Shown here: in pieces, positions 27,479 to 37,143 of the stretch
Position numbering within the stretch: position 1 is the first letter of the stretch
Layout of the letters: the number at the start of each line of letters is the position of its first letter
From: Sphingomonas sp. QA11
Lineage (GTDB): Bacteria; Pseudomonadota; Alphaproteobacteria; Sphingomonadales; Sphingomonadaceae
NCBI RefSeq assembly: GCF_028473665.1
Contig: NZ_CP098774.1
Location: forward strand, 3,252,501-3,316,500
Reading direction: 5' to 3'
Length of the DNA stretch: 64,000 bases
Notes under the pieces: generated by a model
Seen by the model: only the letters and a program-made list of their open reading frames with translations
Database searches by the model: none
Told to the model about the DNA's origin: nothing
Made by a program: the position numbers and the translations under genes

Positions 27479-28357
27479 ATGGCATCTCTGAAGGCCCTCA
27501 AGATCCGCATCGGCTCGGTGAAGTCGACGCAGAAGATCACCAAGGCGATGAAGATGGTCGCCGCCGCGAAGCTGCGCCGTGCGCAGGAAGCGGCCGTCGC
27601 CGGCCGCCCCTATGCCGAGCGGCTGGAAAAGGTGATGGCGAGCCTCGCCGCCAAGGTGAGCCTCAGCGAATCATCGCCGAAGCTGCTTGCCGGCACCGGC
27701 AAGGACCAGGTCCACCTGCTGATCGTCGCGACTTCCGAGCGCGGTCTCGCGGGCGCGTTCAACTCCAACATCGTCCGTGCGGCCCGCCGCAAGGCCGAGG
27801 AGCTGATCGCCGCTGGCAAGACGGTGAAGATCTACATCGCCGGCAAGAAGGGCCGCGTGCTGCGCCGCTTCTACCCGAAGCTGATCGTCGCCGATCATGA
27901 GATGGGCCATATCAAGAAGGTCTCCTTCACTGACGCGCGCGAAGTCGCCGATGACGTGATCGCCCGCTTCGAGGCCGGCGAGTTCGACATCGCCCATCTG
28001 TTCTATGCCCGCTTCCAGTCGGCGCTGGTCCAGGAACCGGTTGGCCGCCAGATCATTCCGGTCGCGATTGACGTCAATGCCGCCCCGGTGGCCGATGGCG
28101 GTGCCGCGGTCGAGTATGAGCCTGACGAGGAATCGATCCTGGCCGACCTGTTGCCGCGCAACGTGGCGATCCAGATATTCCGTGCGCTGCTCGAGAACGC
28201 AGCATCGGAACAGGGCAGCCGCATGACCGCGATGGACAACGCCACGCGCAATGCGGGCGACATGATCAACAAGCTGACGATCCAGTATAACCGCACCCGC
28301 CAGGCCGCGATCACCACGGAACTGGTCGAAATCATCTCTGGCGCCGAAGCGCTCTAA
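27479..28357 (+). CDS. atpG: ATP synthase F1 subunit gamma
   Basis: Central rotor shaft of F1. The 292-residue protein begins [20 protein letters not shown] (kept short here) with the conserved [15 protein letters not shown] helix, contains [16 protein letters not shown], and ends [20 protein letters not shown], the C-terminal gamma signature. Length and ends are standard. It follows the atpA-atpG repeat; atpD starts 24 bases after its stop. Confidence 0.98.
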   Translation: MASLKALKIRIGSVKSTQKITKAMKMVAAAKLRRAQEAAVAGRPYAERLEKVMASLAAKVSLSESSPKLLAGTGKDQVHLLIVATSERGLAGAFNSNIVRAARRKAEELIAAGKTVKIYIAGKKGRVLRRFYPKLIVADHEMGHIKKVSFTDAREVADDVIARFEAGEFDIAHLFYARFQSALVQEPVGRQIIPVAIDVNAAPVADGGAAVEYEPDEESILADLLPRNVAIQIFRALLENAASEQGSRMTAMDNATRNAGDMINKLTIQYNRTRQAAITTELVEIISGAEAL

Positions 28358-29914
<1,557 letters not shown>

Positions 29915-29922
29915 GGACTAAA

Positions 29923-30020
29923 AGCCCCTCCCCTTCAGGGGAGGGGTTGGGGTGGGGCCTGACCCGCGAAGGGTCGCTACCACTCCCCCACCCCCTGCCC
30001 CTCCCCTGAAGGGGAGGGGG
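29923..30020. repeat. Paired GC-rich hairpins between atpD and atpC
   Basis: Two hairpins with CCCCTCCCC and GGGGAGGGG arms (29925-29946, loop TTCA; 29998-30019, loop TGAA) flank a central TTGGGGTGGGG ... CCCCCACCCCC, so the whole also folds as one long stem. It is the same family as the yraN repeat. Its right end supplies the AGGGGAGGGGGGAG that precedes the atpC start. Confidence 0.85.
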
Positions 30021-30030
30021 GAGAGATAGA

Positions 30031-30282
30031 ATGCTGCACTTCGAACTCGTCACTCCCGAAAAGCTCGTCCGTTCCGAGGACGTGTACATGGTCGTCGTCC
30101 CCGGCTCCGAGGGCGATTTCGGCGTGCTCGAAGGGCATGCGCCGGTCATGTCGACGATCCGCGACGGCGCGCTGTCGATCTATCGCACTGAGAAGGGCGA
30201 GCCCGAGACGATCGCGATCGAGGGCGGCTTCGCCGAAGTCAGCGCCGCCGGCCTGACCGTGCTTGCCGAGCGCGCTGCCTGA
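30031..30282 (+). CDS. atpC: ATP synthase F1 subunit epsilon, short form
   Basis: An 83-residue protein with only the N-terminal beta-sandwich of epsilon: [40 protein letters not shown], and [20 protein letters not shown]. The C-terminal two-helix domain, which makes most bacterial epsilon subunits about 130-140 residues, is absent; the stop follows ERAA directly. Short epsilon subunits are known in sphingomonads. Without the helices the usual epsilon inhibition of ATP hydrolysis is not possible. Ribosome-binding purines come from the repeat upstream. Last gene of the cluster. Confidence 0.95.
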   Translation: MLHFELVTPEKLVRSEDVYMVVVPGSEGDFGVLEGHAPVMSTIRDGALSIYRTEKGEPETIAIEGGFAEVSAAGLTVLAERAA

Positions 30283-30297
30283 GCCCATCGCCGCGGC

Positions 30298-30759
30298 TCA
30301 TCGCATCGCGCTGTAATGCCAGCGTACTGCCCTGCTGCCGTCCAACAGCGAAATTTCCGCGTTAAGCGCAGCGCCGTCGCGCCAGTATCGGATGCGCTGC
30401 GGATAATCATGCGCCGGGTTGGCGAACACGATCTCCGTCGCGCCGCGCGATGCCATCGGGAAGGCGACACGCATCCCGCCATGCGGTGACGCCCAATAGA
30501 CCAGCTTGCCGGACGAATCCGGCAGCATCTGATTGGCTTCCCAGGATGTGATGGTCGCCCCGCCGCCGCTGCGGCCGGAACCCAGCATCGTGCCGGCACG
30601 CGGCGCCGTCCAGCATTCCTCGGTCCATTTCGCTCCGTCCTGCTGGATCCAGCAACCCGCCATCCATTCGGGAGGCCCTTCCGACGGAGCGGATTGCTGC
30701 GCCACCGCAACGCCTCCGCAGAGGGTAATCGCCGTCATCAGCATTGTCGTCCGGCGCAT
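30298..30759 (-). CDS. Secreted DUF6265-like protein
   Basis: A 153-residue protein with a signal peptide (MLMTAITLCGGVAVAQ, cleavage near residue 21). The mature part fits the DUF6265 pattern: PEWMAGCWIQQDGAKWTEE, CWTAPRAGTMLGSGRS, GKLVYWASPHGGMRVAF and EIVFANPAHDYPQRIRYWR. Two cysteines lie in the first motif. Function unknown, probably periplasmic. It converges with atpC, 15 bases away, and is divergent from the AraC-type regulator. Confidence 0.82.
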   Translation of the reverse strand: MRRTTMLMTAITLCGGVAVAQQSAPSEGPPEWMAGCWIQQDGAKWTEECWTAPRAGTMLGSGRSGGGATITSWEANQMLPDSSGKLVYWASPHGGMRVAFPMASRGATEIVFANPAHDYPQRIRYWRDGAALNAEISLLDGSRAVRWHYSAMR

Positions 30760-30846
30760 CTCTTCCTCCCTTATTCACTCGATGGCTGACGATATCCGGA
30801 AAGCCTGGTGCTGGCTTGAACCGACGCGACATGGAATAACAGGGTC

Positions 30847-31578
30847 GTGGACTATGCCGAGCAGCCCTTGCCACCGGAGCTTGACAGGCTTGTCGCCGCG
30901 ATCTGGACGATCGCAGCAAACGGCCATCGCGACGACTGGATCGAGCAGGACGCCACGCCCGACGGCTGTATCGAGCTCATCCGGCGGACCGAAGGCCGAT
31001 CGGTCTGGGGCGAGGAACAGCCACCGCTGTTCGCGACCGGATTGAACTTGGCGCCGGTACGGTTCCGCATGAGCGGCGACGCGCGATTCATAGGGATCAG
31101 GCTCTGGCCCTGGGCCTGGGCGATGCTGAGCGGCCTGCCCTGCCCCGATTTTGCCGGGAGATGGATCGCCATCGACCATGACCGCGTGCCAGGATCGCTG
31201 CTCGCCGATCCCGACAAGATCGTGTCCCGACTGATCCAGGCTCTTGCCGGGACGGAACCGCACCCGATCGCGACGCACATACTCGCGGCGATCAGCGTCG
31301 CGGACATCGCCCGGGCCAGCGGCCGCACGCATCGCACCGTGCAGCGCTGGTTCGAGCGCGAGGTCGGCCTGCCGCCGCGCAGCTATCTCCGGCTGATCCG
31401 TTTCCGCCGAACGATGGCCGATCTCGCCGGACCGACGGACAGCCTGGCGGACCAGGCGGCGCGACACGGCTTTGCCGACCAGTCGCATATGGCGCGCGAT
31501 TTCCGCCTGCTCGCGCGGACGGCGCCGCGTACCGCGCGCGCAACGGCGAAGGGCCCTTTCCTCGCCGGCAAGGACTGA
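30847..31578 (+). CDS. AraC family transcriptional regulator
   Basis: A 243-residue regulator. The N-terminal domain has PDGCIELIRRTEG, an element of the DUF6597/AraC effector-type domain that usually lies in P-D-G-C/S-I-E-L form, and the C-terminal region is an AraC helix-turn-helix (about 145-235: VADIARASGRTHRTVQRWFE, then HGFADQSHMARDFRLLAR). The GTG start is the first in frame after the divergent gene. Target genes are unknown; the neighbouring DUF6265 gene, 87 bases away in the other direction, is the obvious candidate. Confidence 0.85.
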   Translation: MDYAEQPLPPELDRLVAAIWTIAANGHRDDWIEQDATPDGCIELIRRTEGRSVWGEEQPPLFATGLNLAPVRFRMSGDARFIGIRLWPWAWAMLSGLPCPDFAGRWIAIDHDRVPGSLLADPDKIVSRLIQALAGTEPHPIATHILAAISVADIARASGRTHRTVQRWFEREVGLPPRSYLRLIRFRRTMADLAGPTDSLADQAARHGFADQSHMARDFRLLARTAPRTARATAKGPFLAGKD

Positions 31579-31657
31579 CGCCCGGGGCATCATTTGGTTA
31601 GTCAATTATCAAGCCTTGGGCGGTACGCCTGTCCCCGAGCATGAGGGATCTATCGGC

Positions 31658-33187
31658 ATGAGTGCATTTGGGCGTCGTCCGGGAGTGGCCAACGGGCCCG
31701 GGGCCCGTCCCGCGTTCGGCGTTGCCCGCCCGATGCAGGGTGGCGGCGCGGCACCGCGCGAGATCGAAACCGGCGGCGAGCAGTTTCCGCCCCTGACCAA
31801 CTTCCCGATTCCCGGCGAACCCGAATCGCCACCGGCCGGCAACCCGAACAATGCGGAAGCGCTCGCGCGGCTCGCCGATCGGCAGAACGCCTCGGGCGAG
31901 GCAGGCAGCAGCAAGGTCGAGGGTTTCGAGGCGTCGATCCACAAGATCAAAGAGCAGGTGCTGCCGCGCCTGCTCGAACGAGTCGATCCCGAAGCGGCCG
32001 CGACGCTCAACAAGGACGAACTGGCCGAGGAATTCCGCCCGATCATCGGCGAGGTGCTTGCCGAGCTGAAGCTGACGCTCAACCGCCGCGAGCAGTTCGC
32101 GCTGGAAAAGGTGCTGGTCGACGAATTGCTCGGTCTCGGGCCGCTCGAGGAGCTGCTGGCCGATCCGAACATCTCGGACATCATGGTCAACGGACCGGAA
32201 CAAACCTTCGTCGAGCGCAAGGGCCGGCTGGAACTGGCACATATCCAGTTCCGCGACGAGGAACACCTGTTCCAGATCGCGCAGCGAATCTGCAACTCGG
32301 TCGGCCGCCGCGTCGACCAGACCACGCCATTGGCCGACGCGCGCCTCAAGGACGGGTCCCGCGTCAACGTGATCGTGCCGCCGTTGTCGCTTCGCGGCAC
32401 CGCGATCTCGATTCGTAAATTCTCCGCCAAGCCGATCACGCTCGACATGATGGCCGGCTTCGGATCGATGAGCCCGAAGATGGCGACCGCGCTGAAGATC
32501 GCGGGTGCCTGCCGGTTCAACGTCGTGATCTCCGGCGGCACCGGTTCGGGCAAGACGACGATGCTCAACGCCCTGTCGAAGATGATCGACCCGGGCGAGC
32601 GCGTGCTGACGATCGAGGACGCGGCCGAACTTCGCCTGCAACAGCCGCACTGGCTGCCGCTCGAAACCCGCCCGGCCAACCTGGAAGGCCAGGGCGAAAT
32701 CAGCATCCGCGATCTCGTGAAGAACGCGCTGCGTATGCGCCCGGATCGAATCATCCTCGGCGAAATCCGCGGCAGCGAGTGTTTCGACATGCTCGCCGCC
32801 ATGAACACGGGTCACGACGGCTCGATGTGTACGCTCCACGCCAACTCCCCACGCGAGGCACTCGCCCGTATGGAGAACATGGTGATGATGTCCGACATCA
32901 AGGTGCCGAAGGAAGCGATCAGCCGCCAGATCGCTGATTCGGTCGAGATGATCATCCAGGTGAAGCGCCTCCGCGACGGTTCGCGCCGCGTGACCAACGT
33001 GACCGAGGTGATCGGCATGGAAGGCCCGGTGATCGTCACCCAGGAGCTGTTCAAGTTCGAATATCTCGACGAGAGCGCCGACGGAAAGATCATCGGCGAG
33101 TATCGCTCGATGGGCCTGCGGCCGTACACGCTGGAAAAGGCCCGGCAGTTCGGATTCGACCAGGCCTATCTCGAGGCGTGCCTCTGA
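31658..33187 (+). CDS. cpaF: CpaF family ATPase of Tad/Flp pilus assembly
   Basis: Hexameric secretion ATPase powering type IVc (Flp) pili. The 509-residue protein has a proline-rich N-terminal part, a three-helix region (about 90-170; IKEQVLPRLLERVDPE), then LGPLEELLADPNISDIMVNG, Walker A SGGTGSGKTTMLNAL, the aspartate/glutamate boxes ERVLTIEDAAELRLQ, and LHANSPREALARMENMVMM, all CpaF/TadA hallmarks. The ATG at MSAFGRRPG was chosen; the frame is open well upstream through the AraC gene. No other cpa/tad genes flank it. Confidence 0.95.
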   Translation: MSAFGRRPGVANGPGARPAFGVARPMQGGGAAPREIETGGEQFPPLTNFPIPGEPESPPAGNPNNAEALARLADRQNASGEAGSSKVEGFEASIHKIKEQVLPRLLERVDPEAAATLNKDELAEEFRPIIGEVLAELKLTLNRREQFALEKVLVDELLGLGPLEELLADPNISDIMVNGPEQTFVERKGRLELAHIQFRDEEHLFQIAQRICNSVGRRVDQTTPLADARLKDGSRVNVIVPPLSLRGTAISIRKFSAKPITLDMMAGFGSMSPKMATALKIAGACRFNVVISGGTGSGKTTMLNALSKMIDPGERVLTIEDAAELRLQQPHWLPLETRPANLEGQGEISIRDLVKNALRMRPDRIILGEIRGSECFDMLAAMNTGHDGSMCTLHANSPREALARMENMVMMSDIKVPKEAISRQIADSVEMIIQVKRLRDGSRRVTNVTEVIGMEGPVIVTQELFKFEYLDESADGKIIGEYRSMGLRPYTLEKARQFGFDQAYLEACL

Positions 33188-33506
33188 CTTGCCCCGTTTC
33201 CCGCCGGGAGCAGGCCATTCAATGCGTCGATCGCGATAGCTGAAAGCGGCATTCCATTTTGATGTCGCCTGTCGGCCTCTGCTAATCGAGCATGGACACC
33301 AGCCGCGAAACCGGATGCTGCCCGGAGACCCATGTCCACATGGACCGAACGGATCTTCCGGAAGCGTATGGACATTCCTCACCTGCTTGGATATCGGGCA
33401 CTCACTTCGCCGCGCCCGGGCGCGGCCGGACAATTTCCTTACCGCAGATCAATGAGCGCAGTCGTCGTGACATGCGCAATCCGAGCCTGTGGCGTGGGAA
33501 TCCGAC
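33188..33506. other. Intergenic stretch without a recognised gene
   Basis: It holds a CCCGCCGGGAG palindrome just after cpaF and two short open frames on the plus strand (from 33292 and 33332) with compositions that look non-coding. Base composition is more balanced than in the flanking genes. No promoter, terminator or RNA is convincing. Confidence 0.4.
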
Positions 33507-34022
33507 ATGAAGAAGATCAACCTTCGCGCAGATTGCGCAAGCTGCTCCGCGCTATGCTGCATGGCTCTCGCCTTCGACCGATCAAGCCTGTTCGCCATCG
33601 ATAAGGCCGCCGGCGAGGCATGTCCTCATCTCGACGAATGCGGAGCATGCCTCATCCACCGCGAGCGCGCCGAGCGCGGGTTTGCCGGTTGCGTCACCTT
33701 TGACTGCCTGGGCGCAGGGCAGCGGGCGACACAGTTTTTCTCCGGGGGCAGCAACTGGCGGAAGGATCCGTCGCTTGTCGAGCCCATGTCCCGGGCATTC
33801 GGCCAGCTGCTACGCGCGCACGAATATCTCTCCCTCCTCGATCTGGCGGAGGCCCTCGACATCTCTGCGGCTGAGCGAGATGTTCTGGCGGAGCTGCGCA
33901 CGGCTCTCGAAGATGCAGGGATCAACGGCCGGGAAATTGCGGCAGTCCAGTCGCGGATCGACACGTTCCTGAAGAGCCTCAACGGCTATGTCAGCGAAGG
34001 AACGGCGTGCCTTCCCCATTGA
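33507..34022 (+). CDS. Cysteine-cluster protein, possible metal-binding
   Basis: A 171-residue cytoplasmic protein without signal or membrane segment. The first 70 residues carry nine cysteines in the order CASCSALCC, CPHLDECGACLIHRERAERG and CVTFDCLG, a pattern like YkgJ-type zinc- or iron-binding cysteine clusters, but I cannot name the family with certainty. The C-terminal half is helical (LLDLAEALDISAAERDVLAE). The ATG was chosen directly before KKINLRADCASC. It is transcribed after cpaF but separated by 319 bases, and followed by a terminator hairpin, so it is probably an independent unit. Confidence 0.65.
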   Translation: MKKINLRADCASCSALCCMALAFDRSSLFAIDKAAGEACPHLDECGACLIHRERAERGFAGCVTFDCLGAGQRATQFFSGGSNWRKDPSLVEPMSRAFGQLLRAHEYLSLLDLAEALDISAAERDVLAELRTALEDAGINGREIAAVQSRIDTFLKSLNGYVSEGTACLPH

Positions 34023-34051
34023 GTGAATAGCGGGGCGCCGTTCACTCAATG

Positions 34052-34078
34052 CTCCTCTCCCGCCGGGAGCGGAGTTTT
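34052..34078 (+). terminator. Terminator after the cysteine-cluster gene
   Basis: Arms CTCCTCTCCC and GGGAGCGGAG (one mismatch) with a GCC loop, followed by TTTT. It ends just before the start of the aspartic protease gene. A separate perfect 7-base pair, GAGTGAA and TTCACTC, lies directly upstream (34021-34047). Confidence 0.7.
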
Positions 34079-34093
34079 GGTATCGCCGAGCCG

Positions 34094-35254
34094 ATGCGCT
34101 GTCTGGCCGGTCTCCTCCTGTCGCTCCTGGCCGTGCCGGCGGTCGCGCAGAAGGCTGCGCCCCAGCCGATCCTCACCCTCGCCGCCGACACCGAGGCGCG
34201 GTGGGTGCCGTTCGAGCTGACGCCACAGGACCAGATCCGCTTCACGCTGAGCCTCGACGGCAGGCCAGTGACGGCGATCCTCGACACGGCGGTCAGCGTC
34301 ACCGCGGTTTCGCGCGCCTATGCCGGCCGGACGAAGCTCAGGACCCGTGGCGACGGCAGCGCGGCGGCGATCGGTGGCAGCGTCGGGATCGGATGGGCCG
34401 ACATCGGCTCCATCCTCCTTGGCGGGCTTCGCCGCACCGGCGGCAGCGTGGCGGTGCTCGATCTGGCGCAGCCGGCGATCGGTGGCGACGCCGACGTCGA
34501 GATGCTCGTCGGCATCGACATGGTCGGCGGCTATGCGCTCGATATCGACTATCCCGCGCGGCGGTTCCGCCTGCTGCAATCCGGACGCCAGCCCTTCCAG
34601 GGGGCCAGCGCCCCGCTGCGCGTCGGGACCGACCTCAGCTTCTACCTGACAGAAATGTGGCTCGACGGGCTGCGCCTCCGCCCCATGGTGATCGACACCG
34701 GCGACGGCGGCACAGTCACCCTGTCGAGCGAGGCCTGGAGGGTCAGGGGCCGGCCCGAGACCCGGATGACCTCGACGATGAGCCATGGCCTGGCCGGCCC
34801 CGTCGTCACCGACCTGACGATACTGCCCGAACTCCGGCTTGGCGCGCTCGCCGCGCGGGACGTGCCGCTGAACGTCGAGCGGGCGGATGGCTATTCGAGC
34901 AGGATCGGGGTGGCGGGACGGATCGGGTCGGGCCTGCTCAAACGGTACCACCTGCTGCTCGACCCCAAAGCGGGGCATATGATCCTCGCTCCCGGTCCGG
35001 AGGCGGCGATGGTGCCCCTGCGCTCGACCAGCGGCCTGCTGGTCGAGGCGCGCGACGGGGTGCTGGTCGTGTTGCATGTCATGAAGGGCGGGCCGGGCGA
35101 ATCGGCCGGCTGGCGCGCGGGGGAGCGAATCTGCTCGGTCGACGGCGAATCCTCGCCGACGGGCGACTGGCTGGCGGGAGAGCCGGGACGGACGGTGACG
35201 CTTGGACTGTGCGGCGGCGGCATTCGGCGACTGACGCTGGCGGCCTTCTACTGA
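34094..35254 (+). CDS. Secreted retropepsin-like protein with PDZ domain
   Basis: A 386-residue protein with a signal peptide (CLAGLLLSLLAVPAVAQ). Two aspartic-protease half domains follow: the first has AILDTAVSVTAVS, where the catalytic triplet reads DTA instead of DTG; the second has MVIDTGDGGTVTLS with an intact DTG. A C-terminal PDZ-like region (about 310-386) shows LVVLHVMKGGPGESAGWRAGERICSVDG. The altered first motif may reduce or abolish activity; in some aspartic proteases only one half needs the full motif. The start ATG lies just after a terminator. Function unknown. Confidence 0.83.
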   Translation: MRCLAGLLLSLLAVPAVAQKAAPQPILTLAADTEARWVPFELTPQDQIRFTLSLDGRPVTAILDTAVSVTAVSRAYAGRTKLRTRGDGSAAAIGGSVGIGWADIGSILLGGLRRTGGSVAVLDLAQPAIGGDADVEMLVGIDMVGGYALDIDYPARRFRLLQSGRQPFQGASAPLRVGTDLSFYLTEMWLDGLRLRPMVIDTGDGGTVTLSSEAWRVRGRPETRMTSTMSHGLAGPVVTDLTILPELRLGALAARDVPLNVERADGYSSRIGVAGRIGSGLLKRYHLLLDPKAGHMILAPGPEAAMVPLRSTSGLLVEARDGVLVVLHVMKGGPGESAGWRAGERICSVDGESSPTGDWLAGEPGRTVTLGLCGGGIRRLTLAAFY

Positions 35255-35258
35255 AACC

Positions 35259-35444
35259 TCAGATATTGACGGCGACGCTGACCAGAATCGCGGTGGCGAT
35301 CAGCGCGAGCACCTGGACGGTCGGCCAGTCGATGACGCCGATTGAATCGAGATTGACGCGCCGCTTGCGCCGGCGGTCGCCAAGGCCGGCGGCAATCGCC
35401 AGGGCGAGCGTTCCGCCCGCGCCGATCCAGAACCCTGTCGCCAT
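35259..35444 (-). CDS. Small membrane protein
   Basis: A 61-residue protein with two hydrophobic segments (FWIGAGGTLALAIAAGLG and VQVLALIATAILVSVAV) separated by a basic loop (DRRRKRRVNLDS). It ends four bases from the convergent protease gene and lies 9 bases downstream of phaR on the same strand, so it is probably cotranscribed with phaR. No function is known to me. Confidence 0.65.
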   Translation of the reverse strand: MATGFWIGAGGTLALAIAAGLGDRRRKRRVNLDSIGVIDWPTVQVLALIATAILVSVAVNI

Positions 35445-35453
35445 CGCGAAGGA

Positions 35454-36011
35454 TCAGTCGCCGAGCTTCTCGATCTTCTCGTGAAGGCGGCTGAGCTCGG
35501 CCTTGAGCGCGGCGATCTCCTCGTCCTTGGTCGCGGCCGGGGCTGAAGCCTCGCCGGCTTTCGTCGCGGCGGGCTTGAACGCCTGGGTCGCCGCCTCGAA
35601 CATCGCCATGTTGCGCTTGGCGAGATCAGCGAAGGGCGAGTTGGCGAAGGCGCCCTCGACCGCCGACTTGAACTGTTCCTGGTTGCGGCGGAAGCTGTCC
35701 ATCGACGCCTCAAGATAGCCGGGCACCATCTGCTGCATCGAATCGCCATACATGGCGATGAGCTGGCGCAAGAAGTTCACCGGGAGCATGGTCTGCCCGC
35801 GCGATTCCTCCTCCATGATGATCTGGGTGAGGATATTGTGCGTAATGTCCTCTTCGCTCTTGGCGTCGACGACCTTGAAATCGCGGCCTTCGCGAGTCAT
35901 CGCGGCAAGGTGCTCAAGCGTGATGTAGGACGAGGTCTCGGTGTTATAGAGACGCCGGTTAGCGTATTTCTTGATGATAACCGGGCCGTCGCCCACATTC
36001 TGCTTCTTCAT
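35454..36011 (-). CDS. phaR: Polyhydroxyalkanoate synthesis repressor PhaR
   Basis: DNA- and PHA-binding regulator of polyester storage. The 185-residue protein has the strongly conserved N-terminal domain VIIKKYANRRLYNTETSSYI, then TLEHLAAMTREGRDFKVVDA and EDITHNILTQIIMEEE, followed by the phasin-like region with MYGDSMQQMVPGYLEASMD. An alanine-rich linker and a terminal coiled coil (EIAALKAELSRLHEKIEKL) end it. The ATG at MKKQNVGDG fixes the conserved start. It is divergent from a PhaC-like gene with only about 20 bases between start codons, so its own binding site probably controls both. Confidence 0.95.
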   Translation of the reverse strand: MKKQNVGDGPVIIKKYANRRLYNTETSSYITLEHLAAMTREGRDFKVVDAKSEEDITHNILTQIIMEEESRGQTMLPVNFLRQLIAMYGDSMQQMVPGYLEASMDSFRRNQEQFKSAVEGAFANSPFADLAKRNMAMFEAATQAFKPAATKAGEASAPAATKDEEIAALKAELSRLHEKIEKLGD

Positions 36012-36031
36012 GAAGAAGGCTCCCGACCCCT

Positions 36032-37111
36032 GTGTTTGACCCTTCTGTATCACCCTTTCATACCGCACCGCAACACGGTCCGCGCCCCCTGCCGCTGTTC
36101 CTCGACATGCTGCGCAACGAGACCGCAGCATCGCCCGAACGGCGCGCGGCGGCGCTGGCCGGGCTGCGCGCCTATCAGGAGGCACCGCGCGGCCGGGCGC
36201 GGCGGCTGGCGCCCGCACGCTTCCGCAAGGGGCGCGTGCGCCTGCGCGACTATGGCGCGAAGGGAAGCACCGGGCGGGCGGTGATCGTCATCCCCTCGCT
36301 GATCAATCCGCCCTTCATCCTCGACCTGATGCCGGAGACGTCGCTGATGCGATGGCTCGCGCTTCAGGGCTTCAGGCCGTTCCTGCTCGACTGGGGCAAT
36401 CCCGGGCCGGCGGAGCGGGCCATGGACGTGACAGCCCATGTCGAGCGGCTACTTCTCCCCCTGATCGCCAGGTTCGAGCAGCCGCCGGTGCTTGCCGGCT
36501 ATTGCCTGGGCGGGACGATCGCGATGGCGGCCGCCTGCACGGTGCCCGTCGCCGGGCTGGCGATGATCGCCGCCCCGTGGCGCTTCTCCGGCTTCGGCGC
36601 TGCAGCACGGGGCGATATCGCCGAGCTGTGGCGCGCCGCACAACCGGCCTGCGAGGCGATGGGACTGGTGCCGATGGAGGTGTTGCAGGCCGGATTCTGG
36701 CGGCTCGACCCGGCGCGCACGATCGCCAAGTACGAAGCCTTCGCCGCGATGGAGCCCGGCAGCGCCGCCGCGCGATCCTTCGTCGCGATGGAGGACTGGG
36801 CGAATGCTGGAGCCCCCCTGCCCTATGCCGCCGGACGACAGATGTTCGATGACTTCATCGACGCCGACCTGCCCGGAACCGGCCGCTGGTCGGTCGCGGG
36901 CGGCATCGTCGATCCGGCGCGCCTCGCCTGCCCCGCGGTCGACTTCGTCTCGATGACCGACCGGATCGTGCCGGCCCGAAGCGCGGCCGACCTGCCCGAC
37001 CGGCGCGACCTGGGCGCGGGCCATGTCGGCATGATCGTCGGGCGCGGCGGGCGGACTCAATTATGGGAACCGCTGGCGGACTGGCTAAGCGCGATTCCCG
37101 GCACTAGATAG
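36032..37111 (+). CDS. PHA synthase-like alpha/beta hydrolase
   Basis: A 359-residue cytoplasmic protein of the PhaC/PHA depolymerase superfamily. The lipase-type box is GYCLGG with a cysteine nucleophile (C158), as in PHA synthases; the acidic residue (D310, SMTDRIVP) and histidine (H331, GAGHVGM) are in place. [15 protein letters not shown] and [10 protein letters not shown] are typical of synthases. The length matches class III PhaC (about 355) rather than class I (about 580), but there is no phaE. The GTG start gives [15 protein letters not shown]; an ATG at 36107 is an alternative that widens the gap to phaR. Confidence 0.82.
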   Translation: MFDPSVSPFHTAPQHGPRPLPLFLDMLRNETAASPERRAAALAGLRAYQEAPRGRARRLAPARFRKGRVRLRDYGAKGSTGRAVIVIPSLINPPFILDLMPETSLMRWLALQGFRPFLLDWGNPGPAERAMDVTAHVERLLLPLIARFEQPPVLAGYCLGGTIAMAAACTVPVAGLAMIAAPWRFSGFGAAARGDIAELWRAAQPACEAMGLVPMEVLQAGFWRLDPARTIAKYEAFAAMEPGSAAARSFVAMEDWANAGAPLPYAAGRQMFDDFIDADLPGTGRWSVAGGIVDPARLACPAVDFVSMTDRIVPARSAADLPDRRDLGAGHVGMIVGRGGRTQLWEPLADWLSAIPGTR

Positions 37112-37143
37112 CCCCAAACCATTCCCAGAGGAGCGTCTACGTC

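Noticed and set aside
31598..33433. Minus-strand open frame of 611 codons over cpaF
   Set aside because: Antisense shadow of cpaF with no recognisable motif.
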